From an uncultured Prevotella sp. (lineage in GTDB: Bacteria > Bacteroidota > Bacteroidia > Bacteroidales > Bacteroidaceae), in contig URCI01000001.1 in the NCBI GenBank assembly GCA_900546345.1, positions 1-64,000 on the forward strand: 64,000 bases of DNA, written 5' to 3'. This document shows positions 30,616 through 39,618 of this stretch, one piece after another (positions within the stretch are counted from its first letter, which is position 1; each line of letters starts with the position of its first letter). A program made the position numbers and the translations under genes. Below the pieces are notes generated by a model, which saw nothing but the letters and a program-made list of their open reading frames with translations, was not told the DNA's origin and searched no databases.

Positions 30616-32085
30616 TCAGAAGATACCCGCTTTTCCAACGACGATCAAGAGCGAGAAGCCGATAATCAACGTCAGGAAGCCAACGACAATACCCGCCTTA
30701 GCCATATCTTTCTGATCGATCAAGCCGGTGGAATAGGCGATGGCGTTTGGAGGCGTAGAGATTGGCAGGGTCATAGCAGCAGAGGCTGCCACCGCAATGC
30801 CTATCAGCATAGTGGAAGTGCCACCGATCATATTCAGCTTATCACCCATACCCTCACAGACAACCGTAAGAATAGGGATCATCAGTGCTGCGGTAGCTGT
30901 ATTGGAGATGAAGTTGGAAAGGAAGTAGCAGACCAAGCCGGCAATGATCAGAATAACGATTGGACTCCACTCGCCGAAAGGTATTGACTGTATGGCCGTC
31001 TTTGCCAGTCCGGTGCCGTTGAGCGCCAGTCCCAAGGCAAAGCCGCCAGCCACCATCCATATAACGCCCCAGTCGATCTTTTGCAGGTCCTTGGCTGTGA
31101 TGACACCCGTGATGGCAAAGACTGCAATGGGCAACATGGCCACAGTGTTGGAGTTCACACCCACATACTTACCCAAGATCCACAACAAAATGGTCACTAA
31201 GAAGGTTACACCGACAACCACGGTACGCCAGTTGTGCGACACGTCTCCATCGATGTTGAGTTCGATCGTTTTCTGTTTGAACGGGAAGAACTTCTTCAAA
31301 ATGACCCATGCCAAGAGCAAAAGTACCAGCACCAGTGGCGCCATGATCATCATCCACTGCCCGAAACTGATCTGCATGTTCAGACCGGCGGGATCATTGA
31401 GCACTTTATAAGCAAAGGCATTGGGTGGCGTGCCGATTGGCGTACCCATACCTCCGAGATTGGCGCCAATAGGTATGGACATGGTCAAAGCGATCCGCCC
31501 TTTTCCATTTGCAGGCAAAGCCTTGAAAACTGGAGTCAGGAAGGTCAACATCATGGCAGCTGTAGCCGTATTGGAAATAAACATGGAGAAGACGCCGGTG
31601 ATGAGCAGGAAGCCTAACAAGACATTCTCACTCTTCTTGCCAAACGGCTTGATGAGCGTCTTTGCCATCCACACGTCGAGTCCCGACTTCGTAGCGGCAA
31701 TAGCAAGGATGAATCCACCTAGGAAAAGGATGATCGTAGGATCTGCGAAGCATGCCATGACACCCACATAGTCCAACAATTGTCCATACTGTCCCTCATT
31801 GCCTTGCAGGAAATTAAAGGAAGAGTCACTTACACAAAATAGTAATACAAAGATGATGGTGATGGAAGTAGCCCACGCGGGTATTGCTTCCGTAATCCAC
31901 AACATCACAGCCATCACGAAAATGGCTACGACGCGCTGCTGCACCACAGTAAGCCCGGCGATACCCAAACATGCACCCGGCAAATTCCAAATAATCAGTG
32001 TTACCAGCGTGGTGATCAAGGCCCAAAGAAGCTTTTTCTTGTCTAAATGGCCTGTCATCACATTTTGTTCTGTTTCCTTCGTCAT
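30616..32085 (-). CDS. DASS/SLC13-family anion:sodium symporter
   Basis: A 489-residue inner-membrane transporter of the divalent anion:Na+ symporter family (dicarboxylates such as succinate, or sulfate). Twin SNT motifs are visible as ISNTATAAMM and ISNTATAALM, in the two repeats that bind sodium and substrate. About eleven hydrophobic segments plus two re-entrant hairpins are expected. I chose the ATG at 32085 (MTKETEQN); the longer reading from 32244 runs over a promoter box (TATATTTG at 32141-32134). In a succinate producer it could exchange dicarboxylates (inference). Confidence 0.9.
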   Translation of the reverse strand: MTKETEQNVMTGHLDKKKLLWALITTLVTLIIWNLPGACLGIAGLTVVQQRVVAIFVMAVMLWITEAIPAWATSITIIFVLLFCVSDSSFNFLQGNEGQYGQLLDYVGVMACFADPTIILFLGGFILAIAATKSGLDVWMAKTLIKPFGKKSENVLLGFLLITGVFSMFISNTATAAMMLTFLTPVFKALPANGKGRIALTMSIPIGANLGGMGTPIGTPPNAFAYKVLNDPAGLNMQISFGQWMMIMAPLVLVLLLLAWVILKKFFPFKQKTIELNIDGDVSHNWRTVVVGVTFLVTILLWILGKYVGVNSNTVAMLPIAVFAITGVITAKDLQKIDWGVIWMVAGGFALGLALNGTGLAKTAIQSIPFGEWSPIVILIIAGLVCYFLSNFISNTATAALMIPILTVVCEGMGDKLNMIGGTSTMLIGIAVAASAAMTLPISTPPNAIAYSTGLIDQKDMAKAGIVVGFLTLIIGFSLLIVVGKAGIF

Positions 32086-32133
32086 AGCAAATGCCTTTAG
32101 ATGAATATTAATAGGTTTGAGGTATAAACACTG

Positions 32134-32141
32134 CAAATATA
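32134..32141 (-). promoter_or_regulatory. -7 box of the DASS transporter gene
   Basis: TATATTTG on the minus strand, 48 bases before the chosen start at 32085. It supports rejecting the longer ORF starting at 32244. Confidence 0.5.
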
Positions 32142-32377
32142 CGTGGATTTCATGAAATAAGCAATAGCCAAAGGCCTTACTTAAATCTAATAATTGCTTA
32201 AATCTGTTAAAACTATCATTAAAAAGGGCGACTGTCAGAAACATTTTCTATTTTTGCAAGTCTTAAATAATGGGGAGTGGGTTTATTGCCCATGTCTCTA
32301 CAAATCAGTAACGGAAACAGATACACCTATTTATATATAAGTGTACGAATGGAAAGAAACCAAAAGAGTATCATAAA

Positions 32378-32770
32378 ATGAAAAAGAAAGTTTTGATGTT
32401 CGCCATGCTCCTGTTCTGCTGCATAGGACAGGCCTTCGCTCAGGCTCAAATCAAGTTTGACAAATTGACTTATAACTTTGGGACATTCTCAGAGAGTCAA
32501 CCTGTACAGAAGTGTACTTTCACGTTCACCAATGTTGGTGACAAGCCTCTGGTCATCAATCAGGCTTTGGCTAGCTGCGGTTGCACAGTCCCAGCATACA
32601 CCAAGGCTCCTATCAAACCGGGAGAAAAGGGAGTGATCACCGTGACATACAATGGGAAAGGTAAATTCCCCGGCCACTTCAAAAAAGCAATCACCGTTCG
32701 CACGAACGGCGTACCGGAGTTGACAAGAATCTACATCGAAGGAGACATGAAAGAAGCCGACGCGAAATAA
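32378..32770 (+). CDS. DUF1573 secreted protein
   Basis: A 130-residue exported protein. The signal peptide (about 1-21) ends CIGQAFAQ. The mature part is a single immunoglobulin-like DUF1573 domain: FDKLTYNFGTFSESQPVQ, FTFTNVGDKPLVI and SCGCTVPAY around residue 69, then GEKGVITVTYNGKGKFPGHF. The SCGCT motif is the family's signature. These proteins are abundant in Bacteroidota, have no defined role, and are probably periplasmic or surface-located. A strong terminator follows. Confidence 0.9.
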   Translation: MKKKVLMFAMLLFCCIGQAFAQAQIKFDKLTYNFGTFSESQPVQKCTFTFTNVGDKPLVINQALASCGCTVPAYTKAPIKPGEKGVITVTYNGKGKFPGHFKKAITVRTNGVPELTRIYIEGDMKEADAK

Positions 32771-32780
32771 GTAATAAGAA

Positions 32781-32817
32781 AGCTTCCTTCCTGCAAGCAG
32801 GGAGGAAGCTTTTTTTA
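32781..32817 (+). terminator. Intrinsic terminator after the DUF1573 gene
   Basis: A 14-bp stem AGCTTCCTTCCTGC / GCAGGGAGGAAGCT with one G-U pair and a 2-base loop, followed by TTTTTTT. It lies between convergent genes. Confidence 0.85.
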
Positions 32818-32837
32818 TGTCTATTCCTGTTTTATGT

Positions 32838-33395
32838 CTATTCCACTGACAATATGATGGAGGTGGCACCGATGGTGAACAGCGTACCATCCTCAATCAC
32901 CCTTCTTTCATGGTCACCCAATAACTCATTGCCGACAAAAGTGCCCGTGTTGCTTGGCCCATCACGAAGTATATATTTGAGCCGTCCTTTCTTATCGCGC
33001 GACACGTTGATCACACAATGGGTCATGTCCACACTCGGATCATCTGTGGCGATCGCGCAATCGATATTCGAACTACGAGATGCTCTTCCGATCACATTAT
33101 CACCAAGATGCAAGGGGAACTCTTGCTTGTAATGAAAACGGTTCTCTATCACCACCAGCTTACCAAAATATTCTGCTGATGGTTGTTCCGTAGGTTGCTG
33201 GTCGGGAGCCTCTACAGGATCTGGCGCAGCCGTCTGCGGTACTTCCTGAGGCGTAGGCTTTTTCGCTGTCTTCAGTCTGACACCTACTTTCTTACCACAC
33301 GCCGAGCATGTAGTCACAAACTTTCCGTCCGGACCTATCTCATTCTCGTCAAACAGGATAATATTTCCACAATGGGGACAACGGATCTTCTTCAT
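32838..33395 (-). CDS. Zinc-ribbon and FHA-domain protein
   Basis: A 185-residue cytoplasmic protein. The N-terminal zinc ribbon is built from CPHC (residues 6-9) and CSAC (30-33). A proline-rich linker (about 46-75) follows, then an FHA domain: NVIGRASRSSNIDCAI carries the GR and SS residues that bind phosphothreonine, followed by VDMTHCVINV and NTGTFVGNELL. It is likely a phospho-dependent adaptor, but no kinase is nearby. It lies 17 bases after the SPOR gene in the same direction. Confidence 0.9.
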   Translation of the reverse strand: MKKIRCPHCGNIILFDENEIGPDGKFVTTCSACGKKVGVRLKTAKKPTPQEVPQTAAPDPVEAPDQQPTEQPSAEYFGKLVVIENRFHYKQEFPLHLGDNVIGRASRSSNIDCAIATDDPSVDMTHCVINVSRDKKGRLKYILRDGPSNTGTFVGNELLGDHERRVIEDGTLFTIGATSIILSVE

Positions 33396-33412
33396 AGCTT
33401 CTCTGAATCAAT

Positions 33413-34447
33413 CTACTGCTTTATCTTCATCACCCACCCTTGTGCGAATTCATCATGCGAGGCGAGCTGGTTACGGATTTTCTGTGCCTCCTGCGCAGTA
33501 GGATAATGTCCATAGACCACTTTCCGGCTTCCTTGAAGAGAAAGCACGGCAGCGCTGTCCAACCCTCTCTGATGGAGTTTCTTGACATAGTCCTCAGCAT
33601 TGACCTTACTCACATGACTGGCCAAGACGATCGTGTAAACATCTTGTGTGACACGGGGGTGTCTGACCACACTATCTCTGCGGGCTTGAGAAATCAAAGC
33701 TTTCACATTGGCTTTTCTGACCGTTTCTCCTACCGCCGTTTCGCCGTAAGTTTTCTGTTGGGGCAAAATTGGTTGAAGCAGATCGGTGTTGACCCGACTC
33801 TCTATCAGTCCTTGTCCATTGCTCAACCGTGTAGGCAAAAGCAAAAAGACAATCAATGCGATACAAGCCACAGACACATTGCGCCACAGGGCAATCATAC
33901 GGGCATCATGCTGATTGCGCTTTACCTCAGCCGCCTCTATCGCCTCCATATCGCTAAGCGCTGTTGTGGTTGCCGTTCTCTCTTCGGCCAACTCATCCTT
34001 AGTTTGCCTGACGTCGTTGTCAGCAGAGGACAGCGTCTTCAGCTCAAAAGAGCCAAGCCCATACAACGAAGGAGTGAGAATCCCTGCCTCACAAGGCGAG
34101 AACTCATAATTGCCATCACTGTTGACCCGGAGCGTCCCGATATCTGTCAACTCATAAAAGCCTTCATTCTCGAGATGTCCTTTGAGTTCACGCACTTCCT
34201 CCTCAATGCGCTTACATGCATCGGGATAACTGATATCATAAGCTTCGACATAGGATTGAGTAAGCAACGAATCATTGATCGTGAGCTTGGGATTGAAGCC
34301 CACGGTCCGCTTCGGCGGCAAGAACGAGCCGTCGGCCTGATCGTATACAGCGCTGACATAGTGTGCCATAAAACCTCCGAAACCAGGTACTATGACACAA
34401 TCATTGTCTAAAAGCAATATCTCGATATGTCTACTTAATTCTATCAC
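33413..34447 (-). CDS. HU-CCDC81 and SPOR domain membrane protein
   Basis: A 344-residue protein. The N-terminal HU-CCDC81-like region reads IELSRHIEILLLDNDCVIVP then GFGGFMAHYVSA. A single membrane helix sits at about residues 214-230 (ACIALIVFLLLPTR), followed by a C-terminal SPOR domain (about 267-344, ending WVMKIKQ) that binds denuded peptidoglycan at division sites. The start is a GTG at 34447. A full promoter (TTTG 34484-34481, TAATTTTG 34460-34453) covers the longer ATG start at 34483, which is therefore unlikely. Only five bases separate the -7 box from the GTG, implying a leaderless or near-leaderless mRNA. It is first of a two-gene unit with the FHA gene. Confidence 0.85.
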   Translation of the reverse strand: MIELSRHIEILLLDNDCVIVPGFGGFMAHYVSAVYDQADGSFLPPKRTVGFNPKLTINDSLLTQSYVEAYDISYPDACKRIEEEVRELKGHLENEGFYELTDIGTLRVNSDGNYEFSPCEAGILTPSLYGLGSFELKTLSSADNDVRQTKDELAEERTATTTALSDMEAIEAAEVKRNQHDARMIALWRNVSVACIALIVFLLLPTRLSNGQGLIESRVNTDLLQPILPQQKTYGETAVGETVRKANVKALISQARRDSVVRHPRVTQDVYTIVLASHVSKVNAEDYVKKLHQRGLDSAAVLSLQGSRKVVYGHYPTAQEAQKIRNQLASHDEFAQGWVMKIKQ

Positions 34448-34452
34448 GTTTG

Positions 34453-34484
34453 CAAAATTAAGAAAAAAGGTCATAATCTCCAAA
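34453..34484 (-). promoter_or_regulatory. Promoter of the SPOR-FHA unit
   Basis: On the minus strand TTTG (34484-34481), a 20-base spacer and TAATTTTG (34460-34453) match the Bacteroidota consensus. The position decides the start codon of the SPOR gene. Confidence 0.7.
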
Positions 34485-34554
34485 AAATAGCATACTAAAA
34501 ATCATAGGGAATATTTTTTTTAGAATACAGTGCAAATTATTCAAATGAATTTGT

Positions 34555-34562
34555 TATCTTTG
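34555..34562 (+). promoter_or_regulatory. -7 box of the rfbC operon
   Basis: TATCTTTG precedes the rfbC start at 34587 by 24 bases. Since it lies downstream of the ATG at 34530, that longer start is rejected. Confidence 0.6.
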
Positions 34563-34586
34563 TGGCAAAATATGACGAAAGACAAT

Positions 34587-35135
34587 ATGGAATACGAAGA
34601 GACAAGTATCAAGGGGGTTTGGATATTGACTCCGAAAGTATTTAACGATAACCGCGGATATTTTTTCGAGGCTTGGAAAAAGAGTGACTTTGAGGCTCAT
34701 GTGGGCAAGGTGGACTTTATCCAAGACAACGAATCCAAATCGTCTTACGGCGTACTGCGCGGCCTGCACTATCAAAAAGGAGAATATTCCCAAGCCAAAT
34801 TGGTCAGAGTCATCAAAGGCAAAGTGCTTGATGTCGCTGTGGATCTTCGGAAGTCCTCCCCTACTTTTGGCAAATACGTGATGGCAGAGCTCTCGGAAGA
34901 CAACAAGCGACAGCTCTTCATTCCCCGCGGCTTTGCTCACGGTTTTCTGGTATTGAGTCCGGAAGCGGTTTTCACTTACAAAGTCGACAACATTTATGCG
35001 CCTGCCCATGAAGCAAGCATCAGATGGGACGATCCACAGATAGGCATCAATTGGCCAATCGATCCAAAGGAGGTAACTACAAGCCCGAAAGACTTGCAGG
35101 GTAAAGACTTCAAAGACGCAGACTTCTTTGAATAA
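34587..35135 (+). CDS. rfbC: dTDP-4-dehydrorhamnose 3,5-epimerase
   Basis: A 182-residue cupin enzyme that epimerises dTDP-4-keto-6-deoxyglucose for dTDP-L-rhamnose synthesis. The catalytic region GVLRGLHYQKGE (His near residue 62) and the PRGFAHGFLVLS motif are intact. The start at 34587 (MEYEETSIKGVWI) follows the -7 box; an ATG at 34572 adds five residues. It heads the rightward run with ugd, so both supply activated sugars for surface polysaccharide. rfbA, rfbB and rfbD are not in the window. Confidence 0.93.
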   Translation: MEYEETSIKGVWILTPKVFNDNRGYFFEAWKKSDFEAHVGKVDFIQDNESKSSYGVLRGLHYQKGEYSQAKLVRVIKGKVLDVAVDLRKSSPTFGKYVMAELSEDNKRQLFIPRGFAHGFLVLSPEAVFTYKVDNIYAPAHEASIRWDDPQIGINWPIDPKEVTTSPKDLQGKDFKDADFFE

Positions 35136-35172
35136 TGCGTTTTTAGCACTGGTTTAGCATCAAGCATTAGAG

Positions 35173-36489
35173 ATGAACATAGCAATCGTAGGCACCGGAT
35201 ATGTAGGGCTTGTCAGCGGCACATGCTTCGCTGATACAGGCGCCATCGTCACTTGTGTCGATACCAATAAAGAAAAGATCCAACGACTTCAGAACAACGA
35301 CATTCCTATTTATGAGCCCGGCCTTGTAGAGTTGGTTCAGAAAAACGTCAAGGCAGGACGTCTGAAGTTTACCACCGACTTGGCTTCCATCATCAATGAC
35401 CAAGAGATCATCTTCACTGCTGTCGGCACCCCACCCGATGAGGACGGGTCCGCAGATCTGACATACGTGCTTCAGGTGGCCAAGACCATCGGACAAAACC
35501 TCAACAACTACATCGTTGTGGTCACCAAGAGCACAGTGCCTGTCGGCACAGCAAAGAAAGTGAAGGACACAATCCAAGCAGAACTCGACAAACGGGGCGC
35601 AAAGGTGGATTTCGATGTTGCCAGCAACCCAGAGTTTCTCAAGGAAGGAAATGCCATCAAGGACTTTATGAGCCCCGACCGCGTGGTCATCGGCGTGGAG
35701 AGTGATCGGGCAAAGGAGATATTGTCAAGACTCTACAAGCCATTTCTGATCAACAATTTCCGGGTGATCTTCATGGATATCCCCAGTGCGGAAATGACGA
35801 AATATGCTGCCAATTCCATGTTGGCAACCCGCATCTCGTTTATGAACGACATGGCCAACCTCTGCGAACTGGTTCACGCCGACATCAACATGGTGCGCCA
35901 GGGCATTGGCAGTGATACCCGCATCGGACGTAAATTTCTCTATGCCGGTTGTGGCTATGGCGGTTCCTGCTTTCCTAAAGACGTGAAAGCGCTCATCAAG
36001 ACTGCCGACGACAACGGCTATTCCATGGATGTGCTCAAAGCTGTAGAGCGTGTCAATGAGCATCAGAAAACGGTGCTCTTCCATAAACTTCAGAAAGCCT
36101 ACGGCAATGAGAGTCTGGCAGGCAAGACCATTGCACTATGGGGGCTGTCCTTCAAACCGGAGACCGATGACATGCGAGAGTCCACGGCACTGGTCATCAT
36201 CAGGTTGCTGAAAGAAGCTGGATGCACAATTCACGCCTATGACCCTGTGGCCATGAACGAATGCAAGCGACGTGTAGGCGATGCCGTCGTCTATTGCCAC
36301 GACATGTATGACGCCATTGACCAGGCCGACGCTTTGCTTCTGCTCACTGAGTGGAAAGAGTTCCGCCTGCCCAACTGGAATGTCATTGCTCATGCCATGC
36401 GGCGGCCTTTGGTCATCGACGGCCGAAACATCTTTGATGCGAAAGAACTGAGACAAGCCGGAATCGAATATCATTGCATCGGGCAATAG
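35173..36489 (+). CDS. ugd: UDP-glucose 6-dehydrogenase
   Basis: A 438-residue NAD-dependent enzyme converting UDP-glucose to UDP-glucuronate. The N-terminal Rossmann site is IAIVGTGYVGLVSG, the central helix domain follows, and the catalytic cysteine lies in GCGYGGSCFPKDVKAL near residue 263. The C-terminal UDP-binding domain contains LWGLSFKPETDDMRES. It lies 37 bases after rfbC, so they share a transcript and feed capsule or exopolysaccharide synthesis. Confidence 0.95.
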   Translation: MNIAIVGTGYVGLVSGTCFADTGAIVTCVDTNKEKIQRLQNNDIPIYEPGLVELVQKNVKAGRLKFTTDLASIINDQEIIFTAVGTPPDEDGSADLTYVLQVAKTIGQNLNNYIVVVTKSTVPVGTAKKVKDTIQAELDKRGAKVDFDVASNPEFLKEGNAIKDFMSPDRVVIGVESDRAKEILSRLYKPFLINNFRVIFMDIPSAEMTKYAANSMLATRISFMNDMANLCELVHADINMVRQGIGSDTRIGRKFLYAGCGYGGSCFPKDVKALIKTADDNGYSMDVLKAVERVNEHQKTVLFHKLQKAYGNESLAGKTIALWGLSFKPETDDMRESTALVIIRLLKEAGCTIHAYDPVAMNECKRRVGDAVVYCHDMYDAIDQADALLLLTEWKEFRLPNWNVIAHAMRRPLVIDGRNIFDAKELRQAGIEYHCIGQ

Positions 36490-36543
36490 ACATCACGATT
36501 TGTCAACAAGGTAATGTGATATACCATATATAATTAGAGAACT

Positions 36544-37347
36544 ATGAAAAAGCATTTCTTTCTGCTGATATGTTTGCTCTCTGCTTTAGCGATGGGCATT
36601 GGCGGATGCCGTGATCGCGCCAAACAAGTCTCAGCTCCAAAAGAAGACCTCGCAGCTAAGAAAATGCTACAAGGTATATGGGTGAACGAGGATGAAGAGG
36701 ACGTCGCCTTTGAAGCTCAAGGCGACTCGATCTTCTATCCCGACACGACCAGTCAGCCCGTGAGATTCCAAATCTTCAGCGACACGCTCGTCCTGCACGG
36801 AGCCGAGGATGTCAAATATCCCATTATCAAGCAGACTCCTCATCTGTTTATCTTTAAAAACCAAAATGGCGATGAGGTGAGACTGGCTAAAAGCGATGAT
36901 CCGGATGACGCCATGCAGTTCTCTCATCAAAAGCCTAAAGCGGTCAACCAAAACCAGCTCATCAAGCGAGACACCATTGTCAGCTACAACGGCGTCGGTT
37001 ATCATTGTTATGTCACCGTCAACCCGACCACTTACAAGGTTGTCAAGGCCTCATACAATGACGAAGGCGTGGAAGTAGACAATATCTACTACGACAACAT
37101 CGTCAACTTGAATGTCTATCATGGCGCCACCAAACTCTTTTCCGGAGATTTCCGCAAGCAGCAATTCAAGCATACCGTCCCTGAAGACTTCCTCAGTCAG
37201 GCCATCCTCAGCGATCTGATCTTCGATTCCATCGACAAGAACGGTGTGCACTATATTGCCGTTTTGGTGATTCCCGACAGCATGAGCAGTTACGAAGTCC
37301 TGTTGACTGTCAGCTACACAGGACGTTTACAGATGCGGGTCAAATAA
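36544..37347 (+). CDS. DUF4738 lipoprotein
   Basis: A 267-residue lipoprotein. The signal peptide ends with the lipobox MGIGGC, so Cys22 is the likely lipidated residue. The mature part is strand-rich with a WVNEDEEDVAFEAQGDSIFYP segment (near residue 47), matching the DUF4738 family of Bacteroidota. The function is unknown; the domain resembles lipocalin-like or META-type beta folds. It lies downstream of ugd and before a new promoter for hisH. Confidence 0.85.
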   Translation: MKKHFFLLICLLSALAMGIGGCRDRAKQVSAPKEDLAAKKMLQGIWVNEDEEDVAFEAQGDSIFYPDTTSQPVRFQIFSDTLVLHGAEDVKYPIIKQTPHLFIFKNQNGDEVRLAKSDDPDDAMQFSHQKPKAVNQNQLIKRDTIVSYNGVGYHCYVTVNPTTYKVVKASYNDEGVEVDNIYYDNIVNLNVYHGATKLFSGDFRKQQFKHTVPEDFLSQAILSDLIFDSIDKNGVHYIAVLVIPDSMSSYEVLLTVSYTGRLQMRVK

Positions 37348-37417
37348 GCTACTTTGCCAGCGCAAAAGCTCAAAAACAGCAAAATTCGATAGCTGGCAAT
37401 CTGTTTTTCTTGCATTC

Positions 37418-37450
37418 TTGCACGATTGTAGCCAAAAAGGCGTAAATTTG
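37418..37450 (+). promoter_or_regulatory. Promoter of hisH
   Basis: TTGC at 37418-37421, a 21-base spacer and TAAATTTG at 37443-37450. The hisH ATG is at 37459, so the predicted leader is about 3 bases, close to leaderless. Confidence 0.65.
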
Positions 37451-37458
37451 CAGCAATT

Positions 37459-38058
37459 ATGGAAATAGCTATCGTAAAATACAATGCAGGTAACATGTTT
37501 TCAGTGGTTAATGCTCTTAAACGGTTAGGTATCGACCCACACATCACCGATGAGGCAGAACAACTACAGAAAGCTGATCGCGTGCTCTTCCCCGGGCAAG
37601 GCAACGCTAAGACAGCCATGGACTATTTACGCCAGCATGGACTGGACAACATCATCACTGGATTGCGCCAACCGGTATTAGGCATCTGCGTGGGACAGCA
37701 ATTGCTGTGCCGGCATTCTGAAGAGGGTGACACCCCCTGCTTGGGCATCTTCGATGTCGATGTCAAAAAATTCATTCCCAACCACCATGATGAGAAAGTT
37801 CCCGCCATGGGATGGAATGAGCTCACTCATCTGAAGTCTCCACTCTTTAAAGGTCTTCACGAGGGCGACTACACCTATTTTGTACATAGTTTCTATGTGC
37901 CTGTATGCGAAGATACGATAGCGCAGGCCAACTATATCCTTCCCTACTCCGCCGCTATCCATAAAGACAACTTTTGGGCGACACAGTTCCACCCGGAGAA
38001 AAGCGGACAAGTGGGAGAAACCATCTTGCGTAATTTCCTGGAAATGAAAGATGAATAG
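37459..38058 (+). CDS. hisH: Imidazole glycerol phosphate synthase, glutaminase subunit
   Basis: A 199-residue class I glutamine amidotransferase that supplies ammonia to HisF in histidine synthesis. The nucleophile is in GICVGQQLL (Cys near residue 77), and the oxyanion and triad residues are in FPGQGNAKT and FHPEKSGQ. It opens a compact hisH-hisA-hisF-hisIE run; the first steps (hisG, hisD, hisB, hisC) lie elsewhere. It overlaps hisA's upstream reading by 8 bases. Confidence 0.95.
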   Translation: MEIAIVKYNAGNMFSVVNALKRLGIDPHITDEAEQLQKADRVLFPGQGNAKTAMDYLRQHGLDNIITGLRQPVLGICVGQQLLCRHSEEGDTPCLGIFDVDVKKFIPNHHDEKVPAMGWNELTHLKSPLFKGLHEGDYTYFVHSFYVPVCEDTIAQANYILPYSAAIHKDNFWATQFHPEKSGQVGETILRNFLEMKDE

Positions 38059-38068
38059 AGAATCAACC

Positions 38069-38809
38069 ATGCACAACATAGAACTCATACCAGCCATCGA
38101 CATCATCGGGGGCAAATGTGTGCGACTCACACGTGGTGACTACCAGCAAGTAGCCACTTACAATGATGACCCCGTGGACCAAGCCAAACAGTTTGAGGCG
38201 CTAGGCTTCCGCCGACTGCATGTCGTCGATCTCGACGGTGCCAAATCCAAACATATCGTCAACGTCGGTGTGCTCTCAGCGATCACCCATGCCACAAAGC
38301 TCATCGTGGACTTTGGCGGTGGCGTAAAAAGCGATGACGATCTCGACCGTGCCTTCCAAGCCGGAGCCTCTATGGTCACGGCAGGCAGTATTGCCGTCAC
38401 CCATCCAGAAAAGGTACAGAAGTGGATCTCGCAATTTGGGGCTGACCATATCATCCTCGGCGCCGATGCTCATGACGGTCGCATCAGCATCAATGGTTGG
38501 AAAGAAGACGCGTCCATCAGTCTGCCGGATTTCCTGAAGCAATGGGTAGCGGCCGGAATCACCAACGTACTCTGCACCGACATCTCACGCGACGGCACAT
38601 TGCAAGGACCTTCCACAGCACTCTATCGCGACATTCTGGCCCTTTATCCCCATCTACAGCTCATCGCTAGTGGCGGCGTAGGAAGCATCGAGGATATTGC
38701 AGCGCTTGACAACGCGAAGGTTCCTGCTGTGGTCTTCGGCAAAGCATGGTACGAAGGAAAGATCACTGCCACGGACATCCAACCTTACATTAACGCCCAA
38801 GAAAGATAA
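38069..38809 (+). CDS. hisA: Phosphoribosylformimino-AICAR isomerase
   Basis: A 246-residue TIM-barrel isomerase of histidine synthesis. The two half-barrel phosphate sites are IVDFGGGVKS (around residue 80) and LIASGGVGSIEDI (around residue 198). The N-terminal Asp is in ELIPAIDIIGGKCVRL. I chose the ATG at 38069; an earlier ATG at 38051 overlaps the hisH end and adds six residues. Product: PRFAR for HisF. Confidence 0.95.
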   Translation: MHNIELIPAIDIIGGKCVRLTRGDYQQVATYNDDPVDQAKQFEALGFRRLHVVDLDGAKSKHIVNVGVLSAITHATKLIVDFGGGVKSDDDLDRAFQAGASMVTAGSIAVTHPEKVQKWISQFGADHIILGADAHDGRISINGWKEDASISLPDFLKQWVAAGITNVLCTDISRDGTLQGPSTALYRDILALYPHLQLIASGGVGSIEDIAALDNAKVPAVVFGKAWYEGKITATDIQPYINAQER

Positions 38810-38817
38810 AGATAAAG

Positions 38818-39573
38818 ATGTTAGCAAAACGTATCATACCCTGCCTTGACGTCAAAGACGGAGAAACCGTCAAAGGCACACACTTCGTCAACCTCCGACA
38901 AGCAGGCGATCCTGTGGAACTGGGTAAGGAATACAGTCGCCAAGGCGCCGATGAACTGGTATACCTCGACATCACTGCCACCTCCGACGGGCGCAAGACC
39001 TTCACCGATCTCGTCACCAGGGTAGCACGTGAGATCAATATACCTTTTACCGTAGGCGGCGGAATAGAGAGCATCGCCGATGTGGAGCGTCTGCTCTACG
39101 CCGGCGCTGACAAGATCAGCATCAACTCGGCAGCGATCCGTCACCCCGAGCTTATTGACGAAATTGCCAAGCGTTTCGGCTCGCAAGTATGTGTCTGTGC
39201 CATTGACGCGCGCAACGATGCCGATGGCTGGCATTGCTACATCAAGGGAGGACGTGAGCGGACACCGTTGCGGCTGATGGACTGGGCCCGTGAGGTCGCT
39301 GACCGTGGTGCCGGCGAGATTCTCTTCACGAGCATGGACCATGACGGAGTTAAGCAGGGCTTTGCCAATGGAGCATTGGCCCAACTGGCTTCCGAGGTCC
39401 CCATTCCCGTCATTGCCAGTGGCGGCGCAGGCAAGAAAGAGCACTTCCGGGATGCTTTCATCCAGGGGAAGGCCGATGCAGCGCTTGCCGCCTCTGTCTT
39501 CCATTTCGGCGAGATCACCATTCCCGATCTGAAGCACTACCTCAGAGCAGAGGGGATCAACGTAAGAATATAA
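38818..39573 (+). CDS. hisF: Imidazole glycerol phosphate synthase, cyclase subunit
   Basis: A 251-residue TIM barrel that forms IGP and AICAR from PRFAR. The catalytic Asps lie in IIPCLDVKDGETVKG (near residue 11) and in ILFTSMDHDGVKQG (near residue 176). The phosphate sites are VGGGIESI and IASGGAGKKEHF. It starts eight bases after hisA and works with the HisH glutaminase encoded two genes upstream. Confidence 0.96.
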   Translation: MLAKRIIPCLDVKDGETVKGTHFVNLRQAGDPVELGKEYSRQGADELVYLDITATSDGRKTFTDLVTRVAREINIPFTVGGGIESIADVERLLYAGADKISINSAAIRHPELIDEIAKRFGSQVCVCAIDARNDADGWHCYIKGGRERTPLRLMDWAREVADRGAGEILFTSMDHDGVKQGFANGALAQLASEVPIPVIASGGAGKKEHFRDAFIQGKADAALAASVFHFGEITIPDLKHYLRAEGINVRI

Positions 39574-39618
39574 TGAGACTTAGACACGACAACATAACAA
39601 TAGTAAACCGAGGAGAAC

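Noticed and set aside
33440..34411. A 323-codon plus-strand frame opposite the SPOR gene
   Set aside because: The composition is unlike a protein, and the minus strand has HU-CCDC81 and SPOR domains.
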